Shown one piece after another: positions 12,487 to 23,265 of a DNA stretch of 64,000 nt (position 1 is its first letter; the number at the start of each line of letters is the position of its first letter). The position numbers were made by a program, and so were the translations under genes. Where the stretch lies: contig JACDTU010000007.1 of assembly GCA_022376465.1 (NCBI GenBank), positions 1,054,001 through 1,118,000 on the forward strand, written 5' to 3'. Origin of the DNA: Cubamyces lactineus. Taxonomy: Eukaryota; Basidiomycota; Agaricomycetes; Polyporales; Polyporaceae. The notes under the pieces are model-generated. The model searched no databases. It saw only the letters and a program-made list of their open reading frames with translations, and was not told the DNA's origin.

Positions 12487-14161
12487 CTACTGCGTACGCT
12501 TGCTGTCTACCTCGTACACGGTCGTGCCGCGCTTGTCCTGGACGCTTCGGTCCGAACTGCTTCGCGCAACACCGGGGCTGGACTCGCCATTGAAGATCTC
12601 GCCCTCCTCCGCCTCGCGCAACGCACCCGCGGGCTTGTAGTCTGGAGCGTAGAAATACAGCGCTGGGAGGCCCACGAGCAACGCGCCGACAATGTTGCCG
12701 AGGTAGGCAGCAATAAGAGACCTGCACGCATGTCACGATGTTAGCAACCTTCATGCCCTTCTCAACACGACGGTGAAAGCCTCTACGTACTTGCGGATGT
12801 ACTCTGCCACGGTTAACTACAGCACGCGTGAATATCAGATTCAAATAACTTCGGGATAAGAAACTCACGTCTGCCCCGAATAGGATTCCCAGCGGCACTG
12901 AGAACATGTTTGCCACGACTGCCAATGTGTGTGAGTGCTCTGCTCGTGAGTATATCGCGTACAGACATGAACTTACCGTGATCATATCCACAGGTAACAA
13001 AGATCTGCCAAGAATAATCATTTCAAGGGCGAGCACATGCACTTACGTATGGCCTGGTACGTACCATGATAGGTACCCAGATGGCTACGATCTGAAGGTT
13101 CGTCAGAATGTTGATACAGTATGTCAGGGTATCGTGCTACTGACCTTTGAGATCGTGTCGCGTGCTCCCGCCGCTTGCTACGTGGCCAGAAGCAGCATGA
13201 GCAGCACAATTCTGGCAGGTGATCTGCGTTGCACGTACCCAGACTGCTACACAGACGAGCCAGTTGCAGCCAATGCCGCGCAAGAAGATCTGATGCCATT
13301 CTGGTTCTGCAGCTTTGTGCCTACGAAATGCGCGCCGTTAGTGGAGATAGAGCGGGACGCACCGAACAGGCACGTACATAGCGAAGGTTACCGCATACTC
13401 GTTGTATGGCGGTGTCGATATGATGCCAGTGTCTAGCGCCGCATGAGGTTAAAGGAACGTTCCATGTTCAGGCCATCCACGTCGCGAGGTTGCGCTTACA
13501 TTTGGTTAGAACAGACGCGAAGAACAGACTTCCGCATAGATTGCCAAAGGTGACTGCATCATTGGTACCACTGTCAGGTAAGTGCCCCGAGTATATCGAC
13601 AGGACGTACCGATGATCCAGTTGTAGGGCAAACCCCACCATGGCACTGCACCTTTGAGGCATGCCATAGGATAGATCTGATACAATAGCACTCTTCAGTA
13701 AGCCCCGATCTGCCAGTACTCCGTACACTTACCATCATGTTGCTTGTAAGAAGTTCTTGTCCCTGCAGCACGATCCTGCATAGGTGATGTTCATTTAGAC
13801 CATGTCCACCGCTGGCTGTTGCGAGTTCTGGCGCTTCTCACATGATGAGTCCTACGGGAAAGACAGCGCCGCCGAAGAACTTGACGAGACCAGGGTTCGA
13901 CGCGCCAATTCCAGCAGAGCCGCCGCTCACGACCTCGGAGAGGAGGCCTCCGAAGGATAGCATTACCCCTGCAGCGACCTGTCAAACCCGAAACGTCTCA
14001 GCATCGAGAAGCCATCGCGCTTCCATCGTCGGGGGCAATGCACGCACGGATTTGAAGAACACCACGTCCGCGCGGGTCCTATGTTTCGCGACGCCGTGCT
14101 CGATCATCGCCACCGCGACCTGGGTGGGCTTGAGCGTGCTGGGAGGGTCCAAGCTGGCCAT
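12487..14161 (-). CDS. Formate/nitrite transporter (FNT family)
   Basis: Reading splice sites by eye gives about 13 exons and ~345 residues. Order of recognisable pieces: MASLDPPSTLKPTQVA..., VVFFKS, VAAGVMLSFGG, SNPGLVKFFGGAVFPVGLIM, IVLQGQELLTSNMM, GAVPWWGLPYNWI, VTFGNLCGSLFFA, HQIFLRGIGCNWLVC, QAAGARDTISK, IVAIWVPIM, FVTCGYDHV, VANMFSVPLGI, SLIAAYLGNIVGALLVGLPA. These are the hallmark segments of the pentameric FNT/FocA/NirC channel family in the plasma membrane, which passes formate, nitrite or related small anions; the central pore His is in a GYDHV context rather than the usual GFEHV/FDHV. Several exons are only 9-15 codons. The C-terminal tail is hydrophilic and Ser-rich. No nitrate or nitrite reductase gene is adjacent, so nitrite versus formate or lactate cannot be decided. 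Confidence 0.9.
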
Positions 14162-15136
14162 GTCGGATACGTGCTCTCGTGTTGCGGGTCCGCGCGACAG
14201 ATAGGGAGGGGAGACCGGAGCGCGTGGGTGGGAGGCCGCGGGCAGCAGGACTAAATAGCTCGCAGCTGACGCTTGCAGGGCGTCTGAAAGAACCACTGAG
14301 AACCATATCACAAATTTAGTCCAGGGCTGAGTCTCCGCAACCCACGCGGGCGACGAATCAGAAGACCTCATCCCGAGCGTTGTCGCTGCCCAATTGGTAG
14401 CCGAGACGAGCGGTCGTGGGTGCGTGAGCGGTCATTGCAGCTTCGGCAGCGAGCAACGGTCATGATTCGCGCTCCCTAAATCTCGCAGGCCCCTCTGCTG
14501 CCAGGCGGGTCCGCATAGCTTCCAGCTTATCAGCGACATCCCGGGGAGTTGCTTAGAAGCGCAAGGAGGGTGCCCTCACGGGGAACCTAGGGAGACTAGA
14601 CGGCGCAGCACCGTGCCTAGGGGATGTGGGGAAGTGCGGGGGCATGAGACGTCCCACATTCCTGGGCAGTTGATAGGCGTCCACTGCCATCCCATTGTTT
14701 GGGTTCGGACACCTAGATCTTTAGATTCACGCCCTATGCGCTCACGTTAGTGTCCAGGCTTCAGATCCCATGCATTGGTTTGATTCAACTCGTCAAGCCT
14801 GTCGTGGTTAAATGGTGGTTAGCAGATGGTGGAAAGAACGCTCACAGATTGTATTGATGCGGCACTTTTCCGAGCGTCGCGCAGCCTCAATTCCTCGAGT
14901 GAAGAACTGAAGGTAAACGGTTGGTAGAATGGAGGCAGTGAGCACCGAGTATCGAGCGCTCCTACATACACCGCCGGACCCGTATTATCACGGGTCAGCC
15001 TGAACTGTAACTATCCCCAGCGATAGAACCTCCGTATCTGACACACCCTTCTGACCATCTTGATCGTGTTAGTCGGGCTGTCCCATATAGCCATGCCAGG
15101 AAAATTCGCACCTTGCACGACATTCCAAGTTTGGCG
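14162..15136. other. Intergenic region (promoter of FNT gene)
   Basis: Upstream of the FNT gene and downstream of the F-box-like gene. GC-rich up to about 14660, AT-richer after. No coding exon, tRNA or repeat seen. Confidence 0.4.
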
Positions 15137-16135
15137 TTACATACGATTCTGCCATTCCCATTCCAACCGCTGCCGCCAGGTGCACGCATCGCCAGCTCTG
15201 CTCGAGATTTTCTCGGGAATATCTTGTGGTACCGTCCTGTCGGCCCCTTTTGGAAACGAAATCTCGGCGGCCAAAGCTACGGACTCTGGATCTTCCGATG
15301 CGGGATGGATCTCGAGAACGCAGAGGGTGGGGAAGGTGGGAACCGGAGCCCGCAATGTCTGCTGCACAGCTCGCAGCACAGGTCCTCGTGCGCAAGAGAT
15401 CCGGAGTATATTGAGATGCGGGGCGAGCTTCGCCCATACGGGCAGGGTCATCTCCCATGGCACGCGTTTGAGTTCGCCGTCTACGATATGGAGGCGTCTG
15501 AGGGCTGGGAAACAGGGTGCTGTAGAGATGGCATCGAAGTCTAGCGGTCCAGTGCAGGGTGGATAGAAAGTATTGTCCGACGGTTCGAGCAATCCGTATG
15601 CGTTGGGAGGCTCCCCCGGTAGACGCACGAAAAGGCGATCGTCTCCCAGCAACGTGAGCTCACGAAGGGCGGGCAGTTGGCATCGTATCATGGGCAGAGG
15701 GATGCCTGGAGACTGCAGGACAGTCATCGTTTCCAAATGGGAGCCGACGAGAGAGAGCAGGTTGGAAGTGAGCTCTGCGAAGCGTCTATTCCACGCCTCC
15801 TTGGCCTCATAATACGAGTAGACGTCACGACCGACAACAGGTCCTTCCAGACATATCATGTCGGTCTCTCCTGGGAGGAATGAAAGCAACAGATGGCGGA
15901 CTCGTGGCGTGTCGATCTCTTCCGCGGCCGCAGCCGCCACAGCGATCCGATAACAGGTCAGGAATTTGCTGATGCCACGCGTTGTCGCGAGTCGTACGCT
16001 GTGGAAACGGTATGGGGTAGAAAGGGTGCGAACGAGCTTGGATACGCTGGAAAGCGCAATCCCCGTCCGTCCTCCATCTATACACGCATAGGCAAAGATG
16101 ATTCGCCACATTTCGATAGGCACAGCTGAAAGCAT
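15137..16135 (-). CDS. F-box-like protein, family member 1
   Basis: A single exon encodes 332 residues. The N terminus (PIEMWRIIFAYACIDGGRTG) has the shape of an F-box (P-x-E/D-x-W-x-x-I-x-x-x-A), followed by alpha/beta leucine-rich-like segments (LETMTVLQSPGIPLPMIRC, LPALRELTLLGDDRLFVRL, FPALRRLHIVDG, PHLNILRIS). It ends RLEWEWQNRM. F-box proteins recruit substrates to SCF ubiquitin ligases in cytosol or nucleus. Three related copies are in this window (16743-17758, 30311-31645, 32150-33505); all share GGxTGxALxxxS near the N terminus and the IPLP...LPALREL block. The family is not one I can name more closely, and targets are unknown. Start chosen at the ATG immediately before the F-box. Confidence 0.7.
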   Translation of the reverse strand: MLSAVPIEMWRIIFAYACIDGGRTGIALSSVSKLVRTLSTPYRFHSVRLATTRGISKFLTCYRIAVAAAAAEEIDTPRVRHLLLSFLPGETDMICLEGPVVGRDVYSYYEAKEAWNRRFAELTSNLLSLVGSHLETMTVLQSPGIPLPMIRCQLPALRELTLLGDDRLFVRLPGEPPNAYGLLEPSDNTFYPPCTGPLDFDAISTAPCFPALRRLHIVDGELKRVPWEMTLPVWAKLAPHLNILRISCARGPVLRAVQQTLRAPVPTFPTLCVLEIHPASEDPESVALAAEISFPKGADRTVPQDIPEKISSRAGDACTWRQRLEWEWQNRM

Positions 16136-16742
16136 GTTGTTCTGCTAGCGTGGTCAGCAATATGAGGTACAATAGAAAGAGAGTATTCACGTTCGCAGTT
16201 CAGATATGTAAGTAGACGCGAGGGATTGGAATCAGTGTGAAGGATTGTCACCAGCACGTCGAGGTTTTATAGACGATCACAACCACACGACCGCAGTCGG
16301 AAGACTTGACTACGATCATCATCTCGTCCTCCCCGGCAAATAGATCGCGGTGTCTACTATCACCTTCTGACAAATGATGCAAGAGGATCGAATCAAAAGA
16401 GGGCTTTGGAGGGACTCGCACCGTTCTTGGCGTGCTCAAAGAGGTTTGAAGCCGGCAGCGCCGTGGGTCCTGCGGCGATACATAGCCTGTACATCGGGTT
16501 CGTGAGAATATCACAAGATAGCATATGAGGAGACGTGAAACGAGAACATGTCCCTGGTACAGCCCTATCGCATCTACTCATGGTAGGGATGTACACAGGG
16601 CAAGCGAATTCGCTAGATCATAGTGGCGATCGTGACAACTCTCGTGTATAGAGGATATCCCTTAAAGTTCCGTGTGTATCGCTCACCAGCTACGAGTATA
16701 TCACGTCCACAAGGTATCCCTCCACAACCTAAACCGGGCATA
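16136..16742. other. Intergenic region between F-box-like paralogues
   Basis: No convincing exon on either strand. It presumably holds the promoter of family member 1 and the 3' flank of the broken member 2. Confidence 0.35.
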
Positions 16743-17758
16743 CTAACCGCCTCGACCAGGAAGCGATTCATACCAGTCGAGAATAACGCGTCGCTTCCAA
16801 TATCCTTCCGCATGGGCGAACGGGACACGGCCCATTATGATGACCTCGGGGCTATGCGCAGGGTTCGCGCCTTCGTACAGCGCCGCCAGGTGAGCAAACT
16901 TGCCACCCAACCATCCGGATTCTGCTTGCAACGCGACGGTACGTAAGGCGCGGAACCTCCACGAACGTACGCTGAGGACAGCTTCTACGGCTGCGAGTGC
17001 TTGCTCGGTGGCTTGAGATATACGCAGGTGGGCGAGGCGCGGGGCAGTCACTGTCCAGATAGGCAACGTCTTCGTCCAACATAGGTGTTTTCGGTAGCTC
17101 CCGCAGATGATGTGCAACCTGCTCAGATATGGGAACGGAGGGGCAGCCGCCCACCCCTCGAGATCCGGAGGGATGCCGGAAGTGTAGAAACAGCCATTAG
17201 AGGGCAGTGCGTCGTCCTCGGGATACGTAGGTTCTGTGGGAAGGTGCAGGAAAAGGCGGTCGTCGTTGAATATAGTGAGGTCGCGTAGCGCAGGAGGCTG
17301 CATCGCACAAATGGCAGCGGGGTGTTGTGCCATTGCACTACTGTCAAAACTTCGAGACGAGGTGCTATGAGGGCGAAAACTCAGGTGACGATATCGACGA
17401 AACGCTCGTTCCATAAGCTTTTAGCGGCTCGCCAAACGTTCAACTCTTCTTCTGAGGGGCCGTGCGGTTGAACGGGAGCGTCGCTCAATCCGGGGAGAAA
17501 GCGTAGTAGGAGATGCTGCACACGAGGTAGTTCGGCCCCACCTCCACGAGCGACGGCAATTGCGTGAGCCTGCTCGAAACATTGAACAAATTTGTCGATC
17601 GTATCGACTTTCGATAGAGATACCGCACGGAAACGGTATGGAATCGCCATCATCCGAAAAGCCTTGCAAGTCTTAGAGAGAGAGGCACCGGTATATACTG
17701 TGTCCGTGCATGCAAACTCAAGGATGACGTGCCAGACATCAGTTGGAACCTGATCCAC
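16743..17758 (-). pseudogene. F-box-like protein, family member 2 (broken by a stop and a frameshift)
   Basis: Paralogue of the gene at 15137-16135. It begins MDQVPTDVWHVILEFACTD and follows the family through WNERFVDIVT, where an in-frame TGA (17381-17383) interrupts a frame that otherwise continues with APRLEVLTVVQWHNTPLPFVRC. Around 17300 the homology then jumps one frame to PPALRDLTIFNDDRLFLHL and stays there to YWKRRVILDWYES near 16750. Both lesions fall inside conserved blocks, so sequencing error at one site would not rescue it. A GT..AG intron could in principle remove the frameshift (donor GTGCAATGG, acceptor GCGATGCAG) but it would delete the conserved IPLP block and leave the TGA. 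I call it a pseudogene; a two-part expressed gene is the alternative. Confidence 0.65.
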
Positions 17759-18543
17759 GATGTCCTGTTATCACGCGTGGAGGTTCAGAGTCGCCGATAT
17801 GTAGGTAGGTCAACTGAAACATACCATTGTCGGCGTGAAGCCTCCTACATGTGGTCAAATTGTGTTCCGCAACGAAGTTATCCGTTAGGAGCTGGAGGAA
17901 TACCACGTCATGGTTCTTGGCTCGGGGTCATATCCCAGGACGACACTGATGGGGCTACGCATTAATACCTGTGCAACGAAGCAGGACATGGTCCATCGGC
18001 ACAAAACGCGAGGCTCCTCTGGAGGCACAGCGTCCTATTTACGTCCATTGACCCAGGTGATGAAAGAGACATACCTTGCCGTCCACCGCTTGAGCCTCGC
18101 AACGCGGAAATGGTCGAATGCGCTCTCGGCATATTACAAGACGAGGTTTCTATCTGCATCGCCCAGGTCACTCTAGATTATATTCGGAATGAGGCAACAG
18201 TGTAAGATCTCACACGCCCGTAGCAAAACGCAGCATCCATGGCGTAATATACGCTATTCAACGGAGCTCAGAGCACGTTGTCAGAACAATCATGCGATGA
18301 AAGCCCGCATTCTTCAGTTACAACTGCCAGATAGGTGATTGGCGGTATGAGGGTTTGACTACGAGCAGGGACGATTTTCTCAGAGAGAAGTGCACATCTC
18401 AAGACGGCTCAACAGGTAGCTTGGACGAGGTCTGAAGAGAATGGAGTTGAGACAGAGACTCGGGGGTGGTGAGATGAGCGTGTGCCTGGCCGCGCCGTCG
18501 TGGTCAAGAAGCGAGCGGCGACCGCCCTCCTTCGCGCGCATAG
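17759..18543. other. Intergenic region
   Basis: No supported gene. Sequence between the broken F-box copy and the left arm of the inverted repeat. Confidence 0.35.
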
Positions 18544-18633
18544 TCTGCTACGAAATCGAGGGGTTGTAGGGGAGGCTGAGGAAAGTGCTTGCGGATCAAC
18601 GTGCCGAGTGATGGCCGATGTGCCGCGGTGGCT
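18544..18633 (+). repeat. 90-bp inverted repeat, left arm
   Basis: Starts TCTGCTACGAAATCGAGGGG and matches, in reverse complement, 19017-19106 with two mismatches over 90 bp and no gaps. The arms are separated by 383 bp. No coding frame or target-site duplication is evident. Confidence 0.85.
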
Positions 18634-19016
18634 TCACGGGGCGCTAATGCATCGTCCACAACGTCTTACTGTACTTCATGTGGAGCAAAGCAGTACTGCG
18701 TTGCGCACATACATAACTGGGCATGCAGCAAAGCTCTCCGTGCGCTCGTTCAACGTTGGACTGCGTTTTACTCATCTTTAACTGCTCAAATTCGCAGGTG
18801 GCGAGGGCCCGTGGCTCTGCTGCATGATCACAGGCGAGATACATGGGCATGGCCTGCAAAATTAAATTGTCGAGGGGTTGGGGGGTTCAGAACTGATCTG
18901 GTCTTGCTTTGCATAGATCTACATACAGGTCTGGTATGAGCAGCTGTGGCGACGAGCACGATAGAGTGTACTTACAGAGTCCACAAGTCCAAAGTCCCAG
19001 AGACTGAGAGCCTCTC
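18634..19016. other. Spacer between inverted-repeat arms
   Basis: 383 bp without a recognisable gene. If the whole unit is a foldback element, this is its loop. Confidence 0.4.
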
Positions 19017-19106
19017 AGCCACCGCGGCACCTCGGCCATCACTCGGCACGTTGATCCGCAAGCACTTTCCTCAGCCTCCCCTACGACCCCTCGATTTCGT
19101 AGCAGA
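19017..19106 (-). repeat. 90-bp inverted repeat, right arm
   Basis: Reverse complement of 18544-18633 (two mismatches). On the outer side the two flanks share a short GCGCG-ATAGTCT-like word near 18535-18545 and 19163-19175, suggesting the original duplication may have been longer and one side has an indel of about 65 bp. Confidence 0.85.
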
Positions 19107-19389
19107 CGTCCGTGGCGCTCGTCCCTCCCTCCCCTCAATAGAGCGCCTCGGTACGTCTGCCTAGGGGAGACTATCGCGCGCAAGGGCGCTCTGCCCGAAA
19201 CCGCTGTGATCCCCTCCTCCATCCGTCAGAACGCATACACCGTGTATTATACCCCAAATACCTGCTCTTGAGCATTCGACTCTCTTTTAAGATCCTTCAC
19301 AACCGCATTCTGGGCCTGGGACTACTTCGTAGGAAGGATTCAAGAAGACTGACATCGGAATTTGACACGATACCCTCATAATCTCTGCG
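19107..19389 (+). promoter_or_regulatory. Promoter / 5' leader of the RhoGAP gene
   Basis: AT-rich, pyrimidine-rich stretch (TATTATACC at about 19239, then CTCTCTTTTAAG) directly before the ATG at 19390. Typical of a fungal core promoter; no specific factor site is claimed. Confidence 0.3.
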
Positions 19390-22300
19390 ATGTCGACCAT
19401 TCCCGACACACCGACAAAGGCACAGTCGACACAGGATGCAAATGCTGCAGAACAATCCTCGACACCTGGAGGTAGTGCGGCTCAGAACGAAAATATGCCG
19501 CCAACGCCGGAAGTCCGTCTTAACGGGAGACGCGCCTCAAGCCTCCGTGGGGTGCCTTCGACCGGTGTAGGCGCGAATGATGGATGGGGATCGCATTTCT
19601 GGGTGACTCTTGTCGACCCTCAGGTACGTTGTCATGTTATATCGCGTTGCTTTATGCCGCACTGTCTGTCCGCGAACATCACTGATCTGAATGTTTTCTT
19701 CGGTGCCTTTTGGCGTTGTGCATATATCCATCCGATAGACTCAGGTCTCATTCTATGCTTGTCCCGCTACCGGAGAAGTTAGCTGGGATCCCCCTGTTGG
19801 CAACTTTCTGTGAGAGTGGCACCGTTCTATCTATGCCACACGTCTGACCAGCAGGCTTTTAGTTTACCACCAAGTCCAGATGGAGAGTGGTGGGAAATGT
19901 ATGACGAGGGCAGCGGCCTCCCCTACTACTACCATACGAAGTCCGGGGAGACCGTCTGGGAACGTCCAAATGCCTTTGTGATTCCCCTTGGAGTCCTACA
20001 GAACACCGCGCTAGCTCGGCGGCTCTCAATGCGCGATCGCGGTACAGACCCAAATGCAAAGAGCCCACACAAACCTACGAATGGCTCGAATGGCACTGCA
20101 GAGCGCACACCATATCGACGGTCGCGCTCATATATGACGGACAAAGAGGCTACTAAGCAAGACCGCTCTAACAAAGGTGGTGGCGGCGCACTACAGCCTC
20201 GGCGTTCACAGTCCTCCACACGCAGTTCACCGGGTCGCGCGCAACACACCCCCTCTAGTCCCAATGGGACGTCTTCGCGCACAGGATCTTCCAAACGTGC
20301 TCAGCCAGGCCGAAAATCTACTGCAGCCTCATCCGATCACCAACACCACAGTTCGGGCTCCCAAGGCGGGCCGCTCGCCTATGAGCGTGGGCATCCACTG
20401 GACCCGATCCCGGGGTCCCCTTACAATACAGACGCTTCACCGTCCCCTGCGCCCTCGATAGGCGGACGCAAGTCGATGTCGGGGACACCAGTGCAAGGGC
20501 AGCCCTCGTCCCCTAAGAAGGAGACGGACAATGCCCCTCCGCGGAAGAGTACCACTGATACGTCGACACTTGGCCGATCTCGGTCGAAGTCTTCTTCCTA
20601 TATGCAGTACAAGTCGCCACAGCCTCAGAGCCTAAACGCCGCCCTCGAAATGATCGCGCTGTCTAGCTCGCAGTCGTCTGGTTCACACGACAAGCCTGAC
20701 GGGTCTGAAAACGGCCATGGCGCGCGCTCCGCTACGCCGTCGTTACAGGGATCGCCTCCCAAGGTCAGGATTAACACTGACCTCAAACTGCTTTCAAGTC
20801 CTGCTCGAAGCGACCACGTTCTCACTAGCACGCCTCCGGATACGCCATTGCGGTTCAGGTTCAAGGGTAAAGACAAGGGAAGCGTGCCGCCATCGCCCAT
20901 GAACTTCACTCCAGCGTCGCCACAACCAAGGCGCAGCGTCTCGGGACCTGTGGGAGCGCAGATACGAGGGAAGTTCATCAGTAGCCCCGTGCTTGACCCT
21001 GGTATGTCGTTGGATTTGTTGTTGCTCTGCCTTGCATGTTTGAACGACATCCTGTAGAGGCTACTCGACATATGAGCCAGTTGATAAACCGCAGTGGTGG
21101 CACACCGATACCAGTCGACATCTACGAGAACACTGGCCGAAAGTCAGGAGCTTCTCTGAACACTGGGTGAGCGACGTCTGTCCCACTTGCGTAGTGTCAA
21201 TGCGTTGATCACGCGTAATGATAGGAAATACCCGGTGCTCCCTCAAGACCTGGCATCCGACATCCAGCAGTTCGCGGAGTCTGACTTCGCGCACCGGTAC
21301 TTCTCGACACATCGGACAGGTTTTATCTTCAAGCGCAAGGTGCCAGTTGCTCAGATAATGACTTGGCAGAAGGTGCGTGATATGCGTAAACAACCTCACG
21401 CCCGACGTCACTCACGACATGCATCTAGACACCTATCAATTCCCCGCTGCTCAATCTCCATCGACCCCTAGACAAGGAGGCCGTGAAGACCTTTAGAGTC
21501 GTTCAACGCCTCATGGGTGACCGCGAACGAGAGCGACCTGGGGCGTACGCGCCTTCGCCTGTCAAATCGTTTAATGGATCAACGACGTCTCTTCCCAGTG
21601 GCATGTCTAATGCTTTGCTCGAAGAGGAGCGTTGGCTTCTTGGAGAAGGACTCAGTCACGGCGAGCTTCGCGACGAGATCTACTGCCAAGTGATGAAGCA
21701 ACTAAACGGTAACCCTAGCAAGTGCGTATCTCATTCCAGTACCCTGCCTTCTATGGCTGACGAGAACGTGCCATGTTCGGCAGGGAGAGCACATTCAAGG
21801 GTTGGCAATTGCTCTGTGTCCTTTTGGTGACGTTCCCACCATCTAAGGACTTCGAGACATACCTGCGCTCGTACATCCAGCAGGCGACAAATCAGCATGA
21901 GGGTCGGATAGACGTCATGGCAAAGTACTGTCTTCGCAGATTGGCGTACATCTCCAAGAAAGGTCCCAGGGGCAAGCCACCGACGGTCGCTGAGATCGAG
22001 ACGGCGTCTGTGAGTGTCTATCTGCCTTATGTCGTCTCCATGCATAGCTCAACGCATGTTCGCCACTGTCAGGACGCTGCGTTCAATCCATCCATATTTG
22101 GGGAGACCCTTGATACAGTCTTCAGGCTACAGGAGCGCAACTACCCGGACAAGAAGGTGCCCATCATCCTGCCCTTCCTCGCTGATGGTATCCTCGCGCT
22201 CGGCGGTACGAAGGCCGAGGGCATCTTCCGCGTCCCAGGCGATGGCGACCTGGTCTCCGACCTCAAGCTACGCATCGACAGAGGTTACTACAGCCTCGAA

Positions 22301-22839
22301 GGCGTCGATGATCCTCATGTTCTCGCTTCCCTGTTGAAGCTCTGGCTGCGGGAGCTTTGCGACCCGCTCGTCCCGGATGAGCTTTACAACGACTGCATCA
22401 CGTGCGCCCACAAGCCAGACGAATGTATACAAATCGTACAGCGCCTCCCTACAATCAACCGGCGCGTGGTGTTGTTCATCATTTCCTTCCTGCAATTGTT
22501 CCTCGAGGAGAAAATCCAGAGCGCGACGAAGATGACTGCGCCCAACTTGGCGCTCGTTATGGCGCCGAATTTGCTCAGGTGCAACTCGGAGTCGATGCTC
22601 GTGGTGTTCACCAATGCACAGTGAGTCTATCTCGTTCTATGCCTTGCGGATGCGACATGCTCAGAGCGATCTTCAGGTACGAACAGACGTTCGTGCACAA
22701 CCTCCTGCTCCATCTCAAATGTGCCGAGGTCGATCCCGACTTCGTCCCCACACATGGCCAAGGCGCCATCTCCCCTCGCCCGTCCACCCCGTCCGCGCCC
22801 CGCTCATCTAAATCCCGCCACCACCGACCCAACTACTAA
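19390..22839 (+). CDS. WW-MyTH4-RhoGAP domain protein (ARHGAP39/Vilse-like)
   Basis: About nine exons encode ~970 residues of a GTPase-activating protein for Rho-family GTPases. Order: two WW modules (a degenerate one, FYACPATGEVSWDPP, across exons 1-2; a canonical one, EWWEMYDEG...ETVWERP), a ~330-residue Ser/Pro-rich disordered linker, a MyTH4 domain (DIQQFAESDFAHRYF, ELRDEIYCQVMKQLNGNP, KGWQLLCVLLVTFPPS), then a RhoGAP domain (EGIFRVPG with the catalytic Arg finger, LLKLWLRELCDPLVP, KMTAPNLALVMAPNLLR). MyTH4 tails bind microtubules or partner proteins, so a link between Rho signalling and the cytoskeleton is likely. The same WW-MyTH4-GAP order is known from animal ARHGAP39. Exon junctions read well: e.g. 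19623/19739, 19809/19863, 21001/21059. The protein ends shortly after the GAP domain with a basic tail. Confidence 0.9.
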
Positions 22840-23265
22840 TCGCACGCGCAGCGAATGTACATACCTAGCACCCCTTCATACCCTACCGATACCATTAATG
22901 CTTCACTGTGGTTTATGTTGTCCAACCGATACCGTCTCATCCATCCCGATCACTCCCGACCATCATTCCCTGCTCGTTCTAGTTACCGTTACTGTCTCCC
23001 CGCTACCCTTATTACTGCCCGGCACCCGGCGCGCTCGCTCATTCACACATGCACCTCAGACATACAAGATACATACACATACACACATTCATCGACCCCG
23101 ACCCCTCTCTTGTTGTAGCATCTATCATCACCGGGCTTCAAATTGACTGACATTGGCTCCTCGCCTACTTCGCCACCTTCGTTCCACTTTCGAACTCACT
23201 TCCCTTCCAGGAAGACTCGACCTCGAGCTGGAAGGACGCGTTTTCTCTGACTTGTTCTCTACACA
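22840..23265. other. 3' flank with low-complexity CA/TA tract
   Basis: Downstream of the RhoGAP gene; a short ACACAT-rich tract lies around 23060-23095. No gene seen. Confidence 0.35.

Noticed and set aside
18482..18781. Short frame sharing a peptide with a minus-strand frame near 19000
   Set aside because: The shared peptide is just the inverted DNA repeat read twice; no other gene evidence.
22860..23130. Thr/Pro/His-rich frames downstream of the RhoGAP gene
   Set aside because: Low-complexity 3' flank sequence; no motif and no start context.
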